64,000 bases of DNA, from NCBI GenBank assembly GCA_963785735.1, contig CAWAWJ010000002.1, forward strand, positions 1-64,000. The letters run 5' to 3'. Each line of letters begins with the position of its first letter. The first letter of the stretch is position 1. The translations under genes and the position numbers were made by a program. The stretch comes from REEB95 sp963785735 (GTDB lineage: Bacteria > Pseudomonadota > Alphaproteobacteria > ATCC43930 > CGMCC-115725). The notes under the pieces are model-generated. The model saw only the letters and a list, made by a program, of their open reading frames with translations. It searched no databases and had not been told where the DNA came from. Positions 15,944 to 25,571 of the stretch are shown piece after piece.

Positions 15944-17242
15944 CTAGACCTCTCCGGCGGCGGCTTTACGCCGGCCGAAGAAATAGAAGGCGATTGCCAT
16001 GACGATGGCGAGAATGCCGAAGGCCCCGAGACCGGCGTTGAAGTCACCGGTGAGGTTGCCCAGATAGCCGATGATCGACGGCGCGAAAAACCCGCCGAGA
16101 ACCCCCAACGAGCTGATCGCGGCAATGCCGCCGGCCGCGGCGGAGCCCGACAGGAACGAGGACGGGATCGGCCAGAACGGCGCGGTGAAGGCCAGGGTTC
16201 CGGCGAAGGCAATCGTGACCAACACGATCCGCGTGGTGGGATCGGTAACCAGCACGGATGCGAGCAGAGCCGCGCCGCCGACGAAATTGGCGAAGGCCGC
16301 ATGGCTAAAGCGCTCACGCCGGGCGTCGGACCGGCGTCCCCACCAGATGACCGCAATCAAGGCGAACAGGCTCGGAATCGCCGCCACAAACCCAGTCTGC
16401 ACGTTGCTCATGCCGAACCCCTTCAGGATCTGGGGCAGGAAGAAAAGAATCCCGTTGAGCAGGCAGACGTTGGAGAAGTACATGAGCGCGAGGAACAGCA
16501 CCTGCGGATTGGTCAGCGCCTGAAAGAACGAGTATTTCGCTTTCCCTTCGCGCTGACGCCGCTCGGCATCGAGCACCGCCGATAGGCTGTCACGCTCGGG
16601 CGCGCTCAGCCACTTCGCGTTCGCCGGCCCATCCTGAAGATAGAACAAGCAGACCGGCGCGAGCAGAATGGCGGGCACACCCTCGATGATGAACAGCCAT
16701 TGCCAGCCATGCAGGCCGGCTAAGCCGTCGAGCGACAACAGCAGGCCGGACAAGGGCGCGCCGATCAAGCCGCTGAGCGCGACCCCAGCCAGGAAATAGC
16801 TGACGATCCGCGCCCGGTAGGCGGTGGGAAACCAGAGGGTGAGGAAGAACAAGACGCCGGGGAAAAAGCCGGCCTCGGCCGCGCCCAATAGAAGGCGCAT
16901 GACGTAGAAGCTCATCGGGCCGGTGACGAACGCCATCCCCGCCGCGACGATGCCCCAGACCAGCATGATCCGCGCGATCCAGCGGCGGGCGCCGAACTTG
17001 TAAAGCGCGAGATTAGAGGGCACCTCGAACACGCAATAGGTCAGGAAGAACAGCCCGGCTCCGAAGCCGTAGATGTCCTTCGTGAAACCGAGATCCCGGT
17101 TCATCTGCAGCGCGGCGAAAGCGACATTCACCCGATCCAGGAACGAGATCAGGTAACAGCCCAGAATGAACGGAATGATTCGCAGCGTGATGCGCCGCAT
17201 CATCTCCGGCGATAGACCATTTTTGGCGCTCGAAGTGCTCAT
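15944..17242 (-). CDS. MFS transporter, anion:cation symporter type
   Basis: A 432-residue, 12-helix protein of the anion:cation symporter group (relatives take up phthalate, glucarate, tartrate and similar acids). The first helix region RIIPFILGCYLISFLDRVNV ends in the typical FxDRxNV; then come FEVPSNLALYKFGARRWIAR and LLLGAAEAGFFPGVLFFLTL. GGGGGGAG precedes the start. It heads a likely transcript with the cupin and PEBP-like genes and is divergent from the CoA-transferase at 17419, sharing a 176-base promoter region. Confidence 0.88.
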   Translation of the reverse strand: MSTSSAKNGLSPEMMRRITLRIIPFILGCYLISFLDRVNVAFAALQMNRDLGFTKDIYGFGAGLFFLTYCVFEVPSNLALYKFGARRWIARIMLVWGIVAAGMAFVTGPMSFYVMRLLLGAAEAGFFPGVLFFLTLWFPTAYRARIVSYFLAGVALSGLIGAPLSGLLLSLDGLAGLHGWQWLFIIEGVPAILLAPVCLFYLQDGPANAKWLSAPERDSLSAVLDAERRQREGKAKYSFFQALTNPQVLFLALMYFSNVCLLNGILFFLPQILKGFGMSNVQTGFVAAIPSLFALIAVIWWGRRSDARRERFSHAAFANFVGGAALLASVLVTDPTTRIVLVTIAFAGTLAFTAPFWPIPSSFLSGSAAAGGIAAISSLGVLGGFFAPSIIGYLGNLTGDFNAGLGAFGILAIVMAIAFYFFGRRKAAAGEV

Positions 17243-17317
17243 AAAAGTCCGCTCCCCCCTGCCCTATTTAATTGACGATACCGTCTTGGTTACGGCTCAT
17301 AGCCGGATATTAACGGT

Positions 17318-17339
17318 ATGGCGAACATATATTCGCTAT
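17318..17339. promoter_or_regulatory. Near-palindromic operator candidate
   Basis: ATGGCGAA-CATATA-TTCGCTAT: the 8-base arms match at 7 of 8 positions. It is centred in the divergent region between the MFS gene (minus) and the CoA-transferase gene (plus). The IclR-type regulator encoded at 21247-21993 is an obvious candidate to bind it, but this is inference. Confidence 0.45.
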
Positions 17340-17418
17340 GGTGAAAGAGAATTTGTCAAGGATTGCGTTTCTGCGATCCACGGACTAAAAGGACCGTCGA
17401 GGGAGAATCCGGGCCGCG

Positions 17419-18636
17419 ATGAAGACGCCATCGACTATGGTTTGGCCTGACGAACCGGAACCGGCAACCGGCCCTCTGCGCGGTGTCCGGGTGCTCGATC
17501 TGACCACCGTGCTCATGGGGCCATCCGCCACCCAGATGCTGGGCGATCTCGGCGCCGACGTGGTGAAGATCGAAACCCAAACTGGCGACACGATGCGGTG
17601 GATCGGACCGTGGCGGCACGCGGGCATGGGCCCCCTGTTTCTTCAGGGAAACCGGAACAAGCGCAGCGTCGTCCTCGACCTGAAATCACCCGCAGGCAAG
17701 GCCAGCGCCATGGCCATGGCGCGGCGGGCCGACGTGCTGGTTTCCAATGTCCGGCCGCAAGGGTTGCAGCGGCTGGGACTGGATTACGACAATATCCGGC
17801 GGGAAAATCCGGCCATCATCTATTGCGCGGCGGTCGGGTATGGCTCGGGCGGGCCCGAATCCGGCAAGGCCGTGTATGACGATCTGATGCAGGCGGCATC
17901 GGGAATTTCGGGCCTATTCCGGGCGGTCGATGGGGCGCCGCGATACGCGCCCATCAATATATGCGACCGCGTCGTCGGGCTCTATGTCGCAAGCGCGATC
18001 ATCAGCGCCCTCTATCACCGCGCGACCACAGGCGAGGGCCAGTCGATCGAGGTTCCGATGTTCGAGACTATGGCGCAATTCGTGCTGGCCGATCATATGG
18101 GGGGCGCGGCGTTCGTGCCACCCGAGGGCGAGATGGGCTACCGCCGCCTGCTGTCGCGCACGCGCGGACCCTATGCGACGAAGGACGGTCACCTGTCCCT
18201 GGTGGTCTATACCGACAAGCACTGGCGCGCATTCACCCAACTAGTGGGATGTCCCGCGCTTCTCGATGCCGATCCCCGTTTCACCTCGCAGCAAAGTCGC
18301 ACGGTCAATGCGGAGGAAGTCGGCCGCTTTCTCGCCGGTCATCTCGTCGCACGGAGCAACCGTGAATGGCTTGACACTTTGCACGGCGTTGACATCCCGG
18401 CCTGCCCCGTAAACTCGATCGAGGATTTGCTGAGCGATCCGCATCTCGACGCTGTTGGCCTGTTCGAGGAGATGGAGCATCCGACCGAGGGAATGCTCAA
18501 GATTTGCCGGTTCCCGGTGCGCTTCAGCCGCTCCCCGGCCTCGGTGCGCCGGCTCGCGCCCAATTTGGGCGAACATAACGGCGAGATTCTCGTGGCGGAA
18601 GACGAACGTGCCCTCGATCCACCGAAACCCTCCTGA
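17419..18636 (+). CDS. CaiB/BaiF class III CoA-transferase
   Basis: A 405-residue CoA-transferase with LRGVRVLDLTTVLMGPSATQ, LGDLGADVVKIETQTGD and the catalytic Asp in AVYDDLMQAASG. It also has RYAPINICDRVVGLY and C-terminal LAPNLGEHNGEIL. It is clearly a different subfamily from the one at 11670-12833. It should activate a carboxylic acid to its CoA ester. It is followed 15 bases later by an enoyl-CoA hydratase and then the AtuA-like gene with overlapping stop/start, so activation, hydration and a further step are probably co-expressed. The ribosome site (GGGAG) is 13 bases away, rather far. Confidence 0.88.
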   Translation: MKTPSTMVWPDEPEPATGPLRGVRVLDLTTVLMGPSATQMLGDLGADVVKIETQTGDTMRWIGPWRHAGMGPLFLQGNRNKRSVVLDLKSPAGKASAMAMARRADVLVSNVRPQGLQRLGLDYDNIRRENPAIIYCAAVGYGSGGPESGKAVYDDLMQAASGISGLFRAVDGAPRYAPINICDRVVGLYVASAIISALYHRATTGEGQSIEVPMFETMAQFVLADHMGGAAFVPPEGEMGYRRLLSRTRGPYATKDGHLSLVVYTDKHWRAFTQLVGCPALLDADPRFTSQQSRTVNAEEVGRFLAGHLVARSNREWLDTLHGVDIPACPVNSIEDLLSDPHLDAVGLFEEMEHPTEGMLKICRFPVRFSRSPASVRRLAPNLGEHNGEILVAEDERALDPPKPS

Positions 18637-18651
18637 GCGTGCGGCAAAACC

Positions 18652-19451
<800 letters not shown>

Positions 19452-19452
<1 letters not shown>

Positions 19453-21242
19453 TGGCGAAAGACCGCATCCTGCGTATCGGCGGCGCGTCCGGCGCCTGGG
19501 GCGACAGCCCGCGGGCCATACCGCAATTGCTGAAAGGTCCGATCGACTATCTGATGATGGACTATCTGGCGGAAGTGACCATGTCGCTTCTGGCGCGGGC
19601 GCGGATGAAGGCGCCCGATGGCGGGTTTCCCCCCGACTTCGTTGCCTACCTGAAGGACTCCCTGCCCGAGATCGCTCGCCGCGGCATCAAGGTCGTCTCG
19701 AACGCTGGCGGCGTGAACCCGCAGGGTTGCAAGGCGGCGCTGCAAGCGGTCTGCGCCGAACTCAGCCTGAGCCTGCGCATTGCGGTAGTCACGGGCGACG
19801 ATGTCCTGCCCTATATCGATAAATTGCGGAAACAGGGCGTGCGCGAGGCGGTTTCGGGAGAAGCGTTGCCGCCGCGCCTGCTCACCGCGAATGCCTATCT
19901 GGGCGCGCTGCCGATCAAGGCGGCGCTCGATCACGGCGCGGACATTGTCATCACCGGCCGTTCCGCCGACAGCGCGCTCGCGCTCGGCATCCTGATGCAC
20001 GAATTCGGCTGGACGGCCGAGGAGTACGACCGGCTGGGGGCGGGCAGTCTGGTCGGCCATCTGCTGGAATGCGGCGCGCAGGGCGTGGGCGGCATTCATA
20101 CCGATTGGGAAAAGGTGCCGAATTGGGAAAATATCGGCTACCCCATCGCCGAATGCCGCGCGGATGGATCGTTCATACTGACGAAGCCCGCGGGCACGGG
20201 CGGGCTTGTCACTCCAGGCACGGTCGCAGAACAGGCGCTCTACGAAATCGGCGACCCAGCTGCCTATTTCCTGCCAGACGTGATCGCGAACTTTTCGAAT
20301 GTGCATCTCGAACAGGACGGTCCCGACCGGGTGCGTGTTACCGGCGCGCGGGGAAGGCCGCCGACCACACAGTATAAGGTTTCCGCCACCTATCAGGACG
20401 GCTATCGCGCCGTGGCGACGGTTTCCATCGTCGGGCCGAATGCGGCGGCAAAAGCCGAGCGTACGGCGCAGGCGCTGATCGCGCGCGCCCGGCTGATTTT
20501 TCGCGAGCGCGGCTTGCCCGACTTCACCGCGACCCATGTCGAGGCGCTGGGCGCGGAAGCATCTTATGGCGAAGGGTCGCGGACGCGATCGTCACGGGAG
20601 GTGCTGATGCGCTTGGTGGTGACCCACGCCGACCCTAAATGCATCGATATCTTCGCCCGCGAATTAGGCTCTGTCGGGATTTCCTTCGCCCCCGGCACCA
20701 CGGGAATCTATGACGGGCGGCCCAAGGCCGCGCCGCTCATCCGTCTCTTCACGCTGTTCGTCGACAAGACGTCGCTCAGCCGGCCCAAGGTATTGCTTGG
20801 AAACGAACAATTCGAGGTCGATATTCCCCCGGGCGTGCCGTTTGCGGTGACGGCGCCCGTCCCAGAAGCCGAATCCGAGCCCGTCGCTGGACCGACGGTC
20901 GAGGTGCCGTTGATGCGGCTCGCCCTGGCCCGGTCGGGCGACAAGGGCGATTCGTCCAATATCGCGATCATCGCCCGCGATCCTGCCTATGTTTCCGTCT
21001 TGCGGCGCGAGGTGACGCCGCAACGCATCGCCGAGCATTTCCGTTATCTGGTTTCGGGGCCGGTCGAGCGCTTCGAGGCGCCCGGGCTGCACGCGTTCAA
21101 TTTCCTGATGCAGAACGCGCTCGGTGGCGGCGGGATGGCCTCGCTGCGCATCGATCCGCAAGGCAAGGCCTATGGGCAAATGGCGCTGGAAATGACGGTT
21201 CCCGTCCCGGCCGCGCTGCTGAAAGACGTCGAAGGGACGTGA
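19452..21242 (+). CDS. AtuA-like protein (DUF1446 plus ferredoxin-fold domain)
   Basis: A 596-residue protein. Residues 1-450 match the AtuA/DUF1446 family (RILRIGGASGAWGDSPRAI, KVVSNAGGVNP, DIVITGRSADSALALGILM). The last 110 residues (LARSGDKGDSSNIAIIARDP) match the AtuA-type C-terminal ferredoxin-like fold. AtuA is required for growth of Pseudomonas on acyclic terpenes such as citronellol, but its reaction is not established. The ATG at 19452 overlaps the hydratase stop (TGATG); a longer frame from 19428 would run into the hydratase gene. It ends four bases before the convergent IclR gene. Confidence 0.88.
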
Positions 21243-21246
21243 CGGA

Positions 21247-21993
21247 TCAGGACCCTGATCCCGGTTGCATCTCCAGCCGCTTACACACGGCGGTCAGCAT
21301 GCCGGCCGCCTTGTCGAGCGTGGGTTCGATACGCGAAGTCGGCCCGGCGATGGTGACGATGTAAACACCCGACATCCAGACGAAGCGGGCGGATATGGTC
21401 GTGACGCCCTCCAGACTTTCTTCCCGGTTCGTGAACCATCCTCGCTTATTGCCGACGGCGATCTCATCTCGAAGCGCCCGCTTCGACGTAATGGTCCGCG
21501 GCGTCGCCGCCGAAAGCTTCGCCGACTTCAGATAGGCAGCGAGCGCTGGCGCGCTCAAGCTCCCGAGCAGAGCCTTTCCGGCGGAGTTAGCGTGCAGAGT
21601 TTTGATATTGTCGCCAATCCTTCTGAGAAACCGCAGGGGATGCGACGACTCAAATATCAGAAGATAGGTGGCATTAAGCCCGCCCACCTTCGCCAGCAGC
21701 ACTGTCTCGTCCAGCGTGTCGCGGAGCCTCTGCAGCACGATGTTCGCCCTCAAGATAACGGGGTCGCAATCCGAGATCGTCTTGGCGATTTTGTAGATCC
21801 GCAGCGTCGGGTAATACCCCTCGCGCGGCCCCAATTCATAAATATAGCCGCGCTTCTGCAACGCCTGGACAACGTCATGACAGCTTGATGCCGGGATATG
21901 GAGCAGCCGAGAGATTTCCGAAAGTGAAAGCGGCCGCTTCTGGTTGGCAAAAATCTCCAGAAAATCGAGGGTCCGGCCGACAATCTTGGACAT
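21247..21993 (-). CDS. IclR-family transcriptional regulator
   Basis: A 248-residue regulator. The winged helix-turn-helix is at about 10-55 (LSLSEISRLLHIPASSCHDV, then LQKRGYIYE) and the IclR effector domain covers the rest (LHANSAGKALLGSLSA, RGWFTNREESLEGVTTISAR). IclR proteins usually control catabolic operons in response to the substrate or an intermediate. It is convergent with the AtuA-like gene, and an exact palindrome lies just upstream of its own start, suggesting autoregulation. Likely targets are the divergent promoters of this region. Confidence 0.9.
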   Translation of the reverse strand: MSKIVGRTLDFLEIFANQKRPLSLSEISRLLHIPASSCHDVVQALQKRGYIYELGPREGYYPTLRIYKIAKTISDCDPVILRANIVLQRLRDTLDETVLLAKVGGLNATYLLIFESSHPLRFLRRIGDNIKTLHANSAGKALLGSLSAPALAAYLKSAKLSAATPRTITSKRALRDEIAVGNKRGWFTNREESLEGVTTISARFVWMSGVYIVTIAGPTSRIEPTLDKAAGMLTAVCKRLEMQPGSGS

Positions 21994-21995
21994 CG

Positions 21996-22009
21996 TTATC
22001 CATGGATAA
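21996..22009. promoter_or_regulatory. Perfect palindrome at the iclR-type gene start
   Basis: TTATCCATGGATAA is a perfect 14-base palindrome lying 2-16 bases upstream of the regulator's start codon, where a bound dimer would block initiation. It is a candidate autoregulatory operator. The ribosome-binding site would fall inside it, so an RNA-level role is also possible. Confidence 0.45.
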
Positions 22010-22239
22010 AGTTATGGGGCGGCGCGTTAGAGGGCTATGCGGGAAAGCGATGGCGCCAGGGGCGGATAGCGCTCTGCACCTAACCCGCGAGGTTTATTAG
22101 CTAAATTTTGCATCGTCAATAGCCATGGCCGCGCCGCTCGATGGGCGGCTTCCGGCCTAATTTGGAACCCGGCCACTGTCCCGTCAAAAACCTCCAGCAG
22201 GCCGTGTCTGCCGAGAGGGTTCCGGAAATTCCTGTATCT

Positions 22240-23211
22240 CTAGAACTTGGCGGCTTGCAGGACGTTTTTCGGTTTGCCATCCAGGAAAGCCAGAACGTTT
22301 TCGATACCTTGGACATAGAAGTCGCGGAGGACTTCGACGCTGCTGAATCCGAGATGCGGGGTCAGGAGCGTGTTCGGGAGGCCAATCAGCGGATGGTCCG
22401 CCGGCAACGGCTCCTGATCGAACACGTCGAGCGCCGCGATCAAGCGTCCCTTGCGCAATTCGACGATTAGCGCCGCCTCGTCGACCAGCGGACCGCGTGA
22501 CGTATTCACCAGTATAGCGCCGTTTTTCATGCGCGACAGCTCCGCCGGTCCGAGGACGCCTTTCGTGCGATCCGACAGCACCAGGTGAAGGCTGACGATA
22601 TCCGCGCGCGCGAGCAGATCGTCCTTCGGGACGAGCGAAGCGCCGGCATGGGAAGCGCGTTCGGCCGTCAGGTTCTGGCTCCATGCCAGCACCGTCATGC
22701 CGAGCGCCGTTCCGTAGCGTGCCAATCGTCCACCGATCCGGCCCAAGCCGATCAAGCCAAGCACCTTGCCTTCAAGTTCCATGCCGGGTTTTGTGCCCGA
22801 CTGAAATCGGCCACGCCGGACCGCCGCATCGCCCTGCGCAATGCCGCGCGCGGCCGCCAGCATCATCCCCAGGGCGAGTTCCGCCGTGACCGCCCCGTGG
22901 TCGGCGCCCCCATTCGTGCCGCATACCGTCACGCCCCTCTCGGCCATGGCTGCCATGTCGATCGAGCGTGCCCGATGCCCGGTCAGGCTGAACATTTTGA
23001 GGTTGGGCAGCCTGGCGATCAGAGAGATTGGGAACGCGGTGCGCTCACGCATCGCCATGATCACGTCGAAGTCGGCCAGCTTCAGCGCGGCCTCATCCTC
23101 GCCGCCGAGCGGCTCGTGAAAAAACACCACCTCGGCCCGGCTTTGCAGCGGACGCCAGTCTGCGCATGACAGCGCGCATCGCTGCCAATCGTCCAACACG
23201 CAAACCTGCAC
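22240..23211 (-). CDS. D-2-hydroxyacid dehydrogenase family protein
   Basis: A 323-residue NAD-dependent 2-hydroxyacid dehydrogenase. The Rossmann motif is LGLIGLGRIGGRLA; the substrate Arg is in VNTSRGPLVDE, the Glu in DVFDQEPLP and the catalytic His in LTPHLGFSS. It should reduce or oxidise a 2-oxo/2-hydroxy acid; which one is unknown. I set the start at the GTG at 23211, giving MQVCVLDDWQ, the usual first strand of this subfamily; sequence upstream is not protein-like. It follows the MFS gene on the same strand with a short overlap-like gap of 11 bases, so uptake and oxidation are probably linked. Confidence 0.86.
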   Translation of the reverse strand: MQVCVLDDWQRCALSCADWRPLQSRAEVVFFHEPLGGEDEAALKLADFDVIMAMRERTAFPISLIARLPNLKMFSLTGHRARSIDMAAMAERGVTVCGTNGGADHGAVTAELALGMMLAAARGIAQGDAAVRRGRFQSGTKPGMELEGKVLGLIGLGRIGGRLARYGTALGMTVLAWSQNLTAERASHAGASLVPKDDLLARADIVSLHLVLSDRTKGVLGPAELSRMKNGAILVNTSRGPLVDEAALIVELRKGRLIAALDVFDQEPLPADHPLIGLPNTLLTPHLGFSSVEVLRDFYVQGIENVLAFLDGKPKNVLQAAKF

Positions 23212-23222
23212 GGCAGCCCGTC

Positions 23223-24506
23223 TCAGGCAGTGAACGAGCGGCGCGTCGCCTGCTTGAGGATGACAGCGGCAAGGGCCCCCGCGACGAGAACACAGGTAAT
23301 CCCGACAAGGCCGGTGGAGAAGGTCCCCGTATTGGCTTTCGCAACACCCATCGCGTAAGGACCGACGAAACCGCCGAGGTTGCCGATCGAGTTTATCAGC
23401 GCCAGGCAGCCGGCCAAAGCGGTGCCGCTGAACAGTTGCGGGGGAATGGTCCAGAATACGCCGAGCGCGCTCCAGATGCCCACCGCACCAAGGCCGATGA
23501 ACAGAAGCGCAATCATCGGATCGGTCACGAGGACACTGCCGGCCAACCCGATCGCTCCCACGATGAAGCTGCCGGCGAGGTGCAGATGCCGTTCGCCGTA
23601 CTTGTCGGAGCTCTTGCCGACGAGCGTCATGACTATGATGGCGGCAATCCAAGGCAACGACGTGACATATCCGGTGCTAATGTTGGAGAATCCGGATAGC
23701 TGCTTAACGATCTGCGGGATCCAGAAGATGATGCCGTATGAGGCGATGCCGAAACAAAAGAATATGAACGTCAGCACCCACACGCGGTAATCCGCCAGAG
23801 CTCTCCGGAAATCTCCGGCGCCGGGAGCGCGTCTTGCCGGTTCGCGCTCCATCGCGGAGACGAGCCACTGCCGCTCCTCGGCGGTCAGCCACCGCGCTTC
23901 ATCAGGCTTGTTCGTGAGATATACCAGCGTGATGAGGCCGAGCAGGATGCCAAGGCCGCCTTCGATCAGGAACATCCATTGCCAGCCCGCCAAGCCTAGC
24001 AGGCCGGACAGTTGGAACAGGCTGGTCGAGAACGGAGCACCGATGACGACGGCGATCGCCGACGCAGTCAGATAGCGCGACAGCGCCACCCCGCGGTACT
24101 GCGCCGGGAACCAAAGCGTGAAATAGAACAGCAGGCCGGGTGCGAAGCCAGCTTCAGCAAGGCCCAGCAGGAAGCGCAGGGTGTAGAATGACCACATGCC
24201 CGTGATGAAAACATGGAGCATGGTCAACAAACCCCAGCTGATCACGATCCGGCTGATCCAGACTCGTGCGCCGACCCGGTGCAGGATGAGATTACTCGGA
24301 ATTTCAAAGAGGAAGTAGCCGATGAAGAATATCCCGACGCCAGCGCCGAAGACCTCGCTGCCGATCGCCAGCGCCTGGTTCATCTGCAGCGCGGCGAAGC
24401 CGACATTGATCCGGTCAATGAAGGCGACGACGAAAAGCAATATGCAGAACGGCACGATGCGCCGATGCACCTTGCCCATGGTGATACGACCGATGTCCGC
24501 AGACAT
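23223..24506 (-). CDS. MFS transporter, anion:cation symporter type
   Basis: A 427-residue, 12-helix transporter of the same group as the one at 15944-17242: VAFIDRINVGFAALQMNQAL, FEIPSNLILHRVGARVWISR, LGLAEAGFAPGLLFYFTLWF. The ATG at 24506 is chosen because GGGGGAGG lies 5 bases upstream; the ATG at 24521 includes that site. It is probably co-transcribed with the 2-hydroxyacid dehydrogenase, suggesting uptake of a hydroxy- or keto-acid. The 280 bases upstream (24507-24786) hold a promoter region and the terminator of the next gene. Confidence 0.87.
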   Translation of the reverse strand: MSADIGRITMGKVHRRIVPFCILLFVVAFIDRINVGFAALQMNQALAIGSEVFGAGVGIFFIGYFLFEIPSNLILHRVGARVWISRIVISWGLLTMLHVFITGMWSFYTLRFLLGLAEAGFAPGLLFYFTLWFPAQYRGVALSRYLTASAIAVVIGAPFSTSLFQLSGLLGLAGWQWMFLIEGGLGILLGLITLVYLTNKPDEARWLTAEERQWLVSAMEREPARRAPGAGDFRRALADYRVWVLTFIFFCFGIASYGIIFWIPQIVKQLSGFSNISTGYVTSLPWIAAIIVMTLVGKSSDKYGERHLHLAGSFIVGAIGLAGSVLVTDPMIALLFIGLGAVGIWSALGVFWTIPPQLFSGTALAGCLALINSIGNLGGFVGPYAMGVAKANTGTFSTGLVGITCVLVAGALAAVILKQATRRSFTA

Positions 24507-24738
24507 TCTTCCCTCCCCCATAAGCGGCCAGCGATCAAAGTAGCCATTGGAGCTAATTTACGCCTTGCCGAAGTATTTTTATTTCTTGCCTAACCATAAT
24601 AACGTCCGCCAGCCTGTCAAGCGATCATTTGAACGCGTGTTTTGCCGGTTGGCCATCTCGTTTGCGACTGTCGGCAAGCACGCGGCTTGACTTTTTCAAC
24701 CTGGCAATCTGCCGGGTTGAAAATTGGAAAGAAGCAAA

Positions 24739-24763
24739 GAGGCCGCCAAATCGTGGCGGCCTC
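24739..24763 (-). terminator. Intrinsic terminator of the DUF1330 gene
   Basis: Perfect 10-bp stem, GAGGCCGCCA with TGGCGGCCTC and a 5-base loop, followed on the minus strand by TTTGCTTCTTTCC. It lies 23 bases beyond the DUF1330 stop. This is the clearest intrinsic terminator in the accessory region. Confidence 0.75.
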
Positions 24764-24786
24764 GAAGCTTGCAAACGGCACTCGGG

Positions 24787-25173
24787 CTATTGCGCGATAC
24801 CCTCGACGAAGAACTCCCGCAGCTTCGCTGTTTTTCTTATGATTCCATCGACTTCCATCTGGGCCGCCGAAGCTCTCCAGGCCTGCGCTTTCGCCAAGCT
24901 GTCGAATTCGATTACGACAAAACGTGCAGGCGATGTTCCATCAACCGCCGTGACAGGCGCATTGCCATGGGTGAGAAACTTCCCGCCGTAAGCGGCGACG
25001 GCCGGCCCCGCTTTCGGGCCAATCGTCTTCAACCCGTCTGGGTCCGCGATATTGTTGATTTCAACAAAGGCGTAGGTCGGCGGCGTCGCCTGGGCATGGA
25101 GCCCTTGGATGAGTGACCCTCCGATAACGATGCCGATAACGAACACGACAGCAAGCTTGTAACTGATTTTCAT
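24787..25173 (-). CDS. Secreted DUF1330-family protein
   Basis: A 128-residue protein with an N-terminal hydrophobic signal (LAVVFVIGIVIGGSLIQGLH, then AQA), so probably exported. The rest is a DUF1330/ferredoxin-like fold: TYAFVEINNIADPDGLK, YGGKFLTHG, RFVVIEFDSLAKAQAW. Function is unknown; the family is often found in catabolic gene clusters. GGGAGGGC lies just upstream of the ATG at 25173. It is transcribed alone, with its own terminator. Confidence 0.85.
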   Translation of the reverse strand: MKISYKLAVVFVIGIVIGGSLIQGLHAQATPPTYAFVEINNIADPDGLKTIGPKAGPAVAAYGGKFLTHGNAPVTAVDGTSPARFVVIEFDSLAKAQAWRASAAQMEVDGIIRKTAKLREFFVEGIAQ

Positions 25174-25571
25174 GACGCCCTCCCATTTGTTGGAATGCAA
25201 ACCTAGTACCACAGCGAGCTTAAAAGACCAACCCGTTTCCATTAAACCGCAATATTATTTATCTCCAACGCGTCGAATTAATTCACGGAAACAATTCCGC
25301 CGGGATTGGAATTATTCAGCTTGGAGTTGTCCGGATGTCCTTCGCCACGGATGCTGCTTTCGATCGTCATGCACCGGGCATTTGTCAAATATTTTCTCCC
25401 AATCGTCCATCATATGCGCCAGTTAGGCGAGTGAGAAAGCGCGTATTTACCCGCGTGCCGGAATTTCAATCTGTGCCGCTACAGTTTGACAGCCGCTATG
25501 CGCTTGCATAAATTCCAGCCGACAAAGCCCTGCAATCAGTAACGGCAAATCAAATAAGGGATCGCGGGATC
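25174..25571. other. Long divergent intergenic region
   Basis: No gene is visible between the DUF1330 gene (minus) and the MmgE/PrpD gene (plus). It is AT-rich at 25240-25290 and contains a short inverted repeat, CGGAA-ACAA-TTCCG (25286-25299), and the promoter candidate at 25486-25514. Confidence 0.4.
25486..25514 (+). promoter_or_regulatory. Sigma70-type promoter candidate
   Basis: A perfect -35 TTGACA (25486-25491), a 17-base spacer and a -10 TAAATT (4 of 6 matches) lie about 60 bases before the MmgE/PrpD start. It is the best promoter match in this region. Confidence 0.5.
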
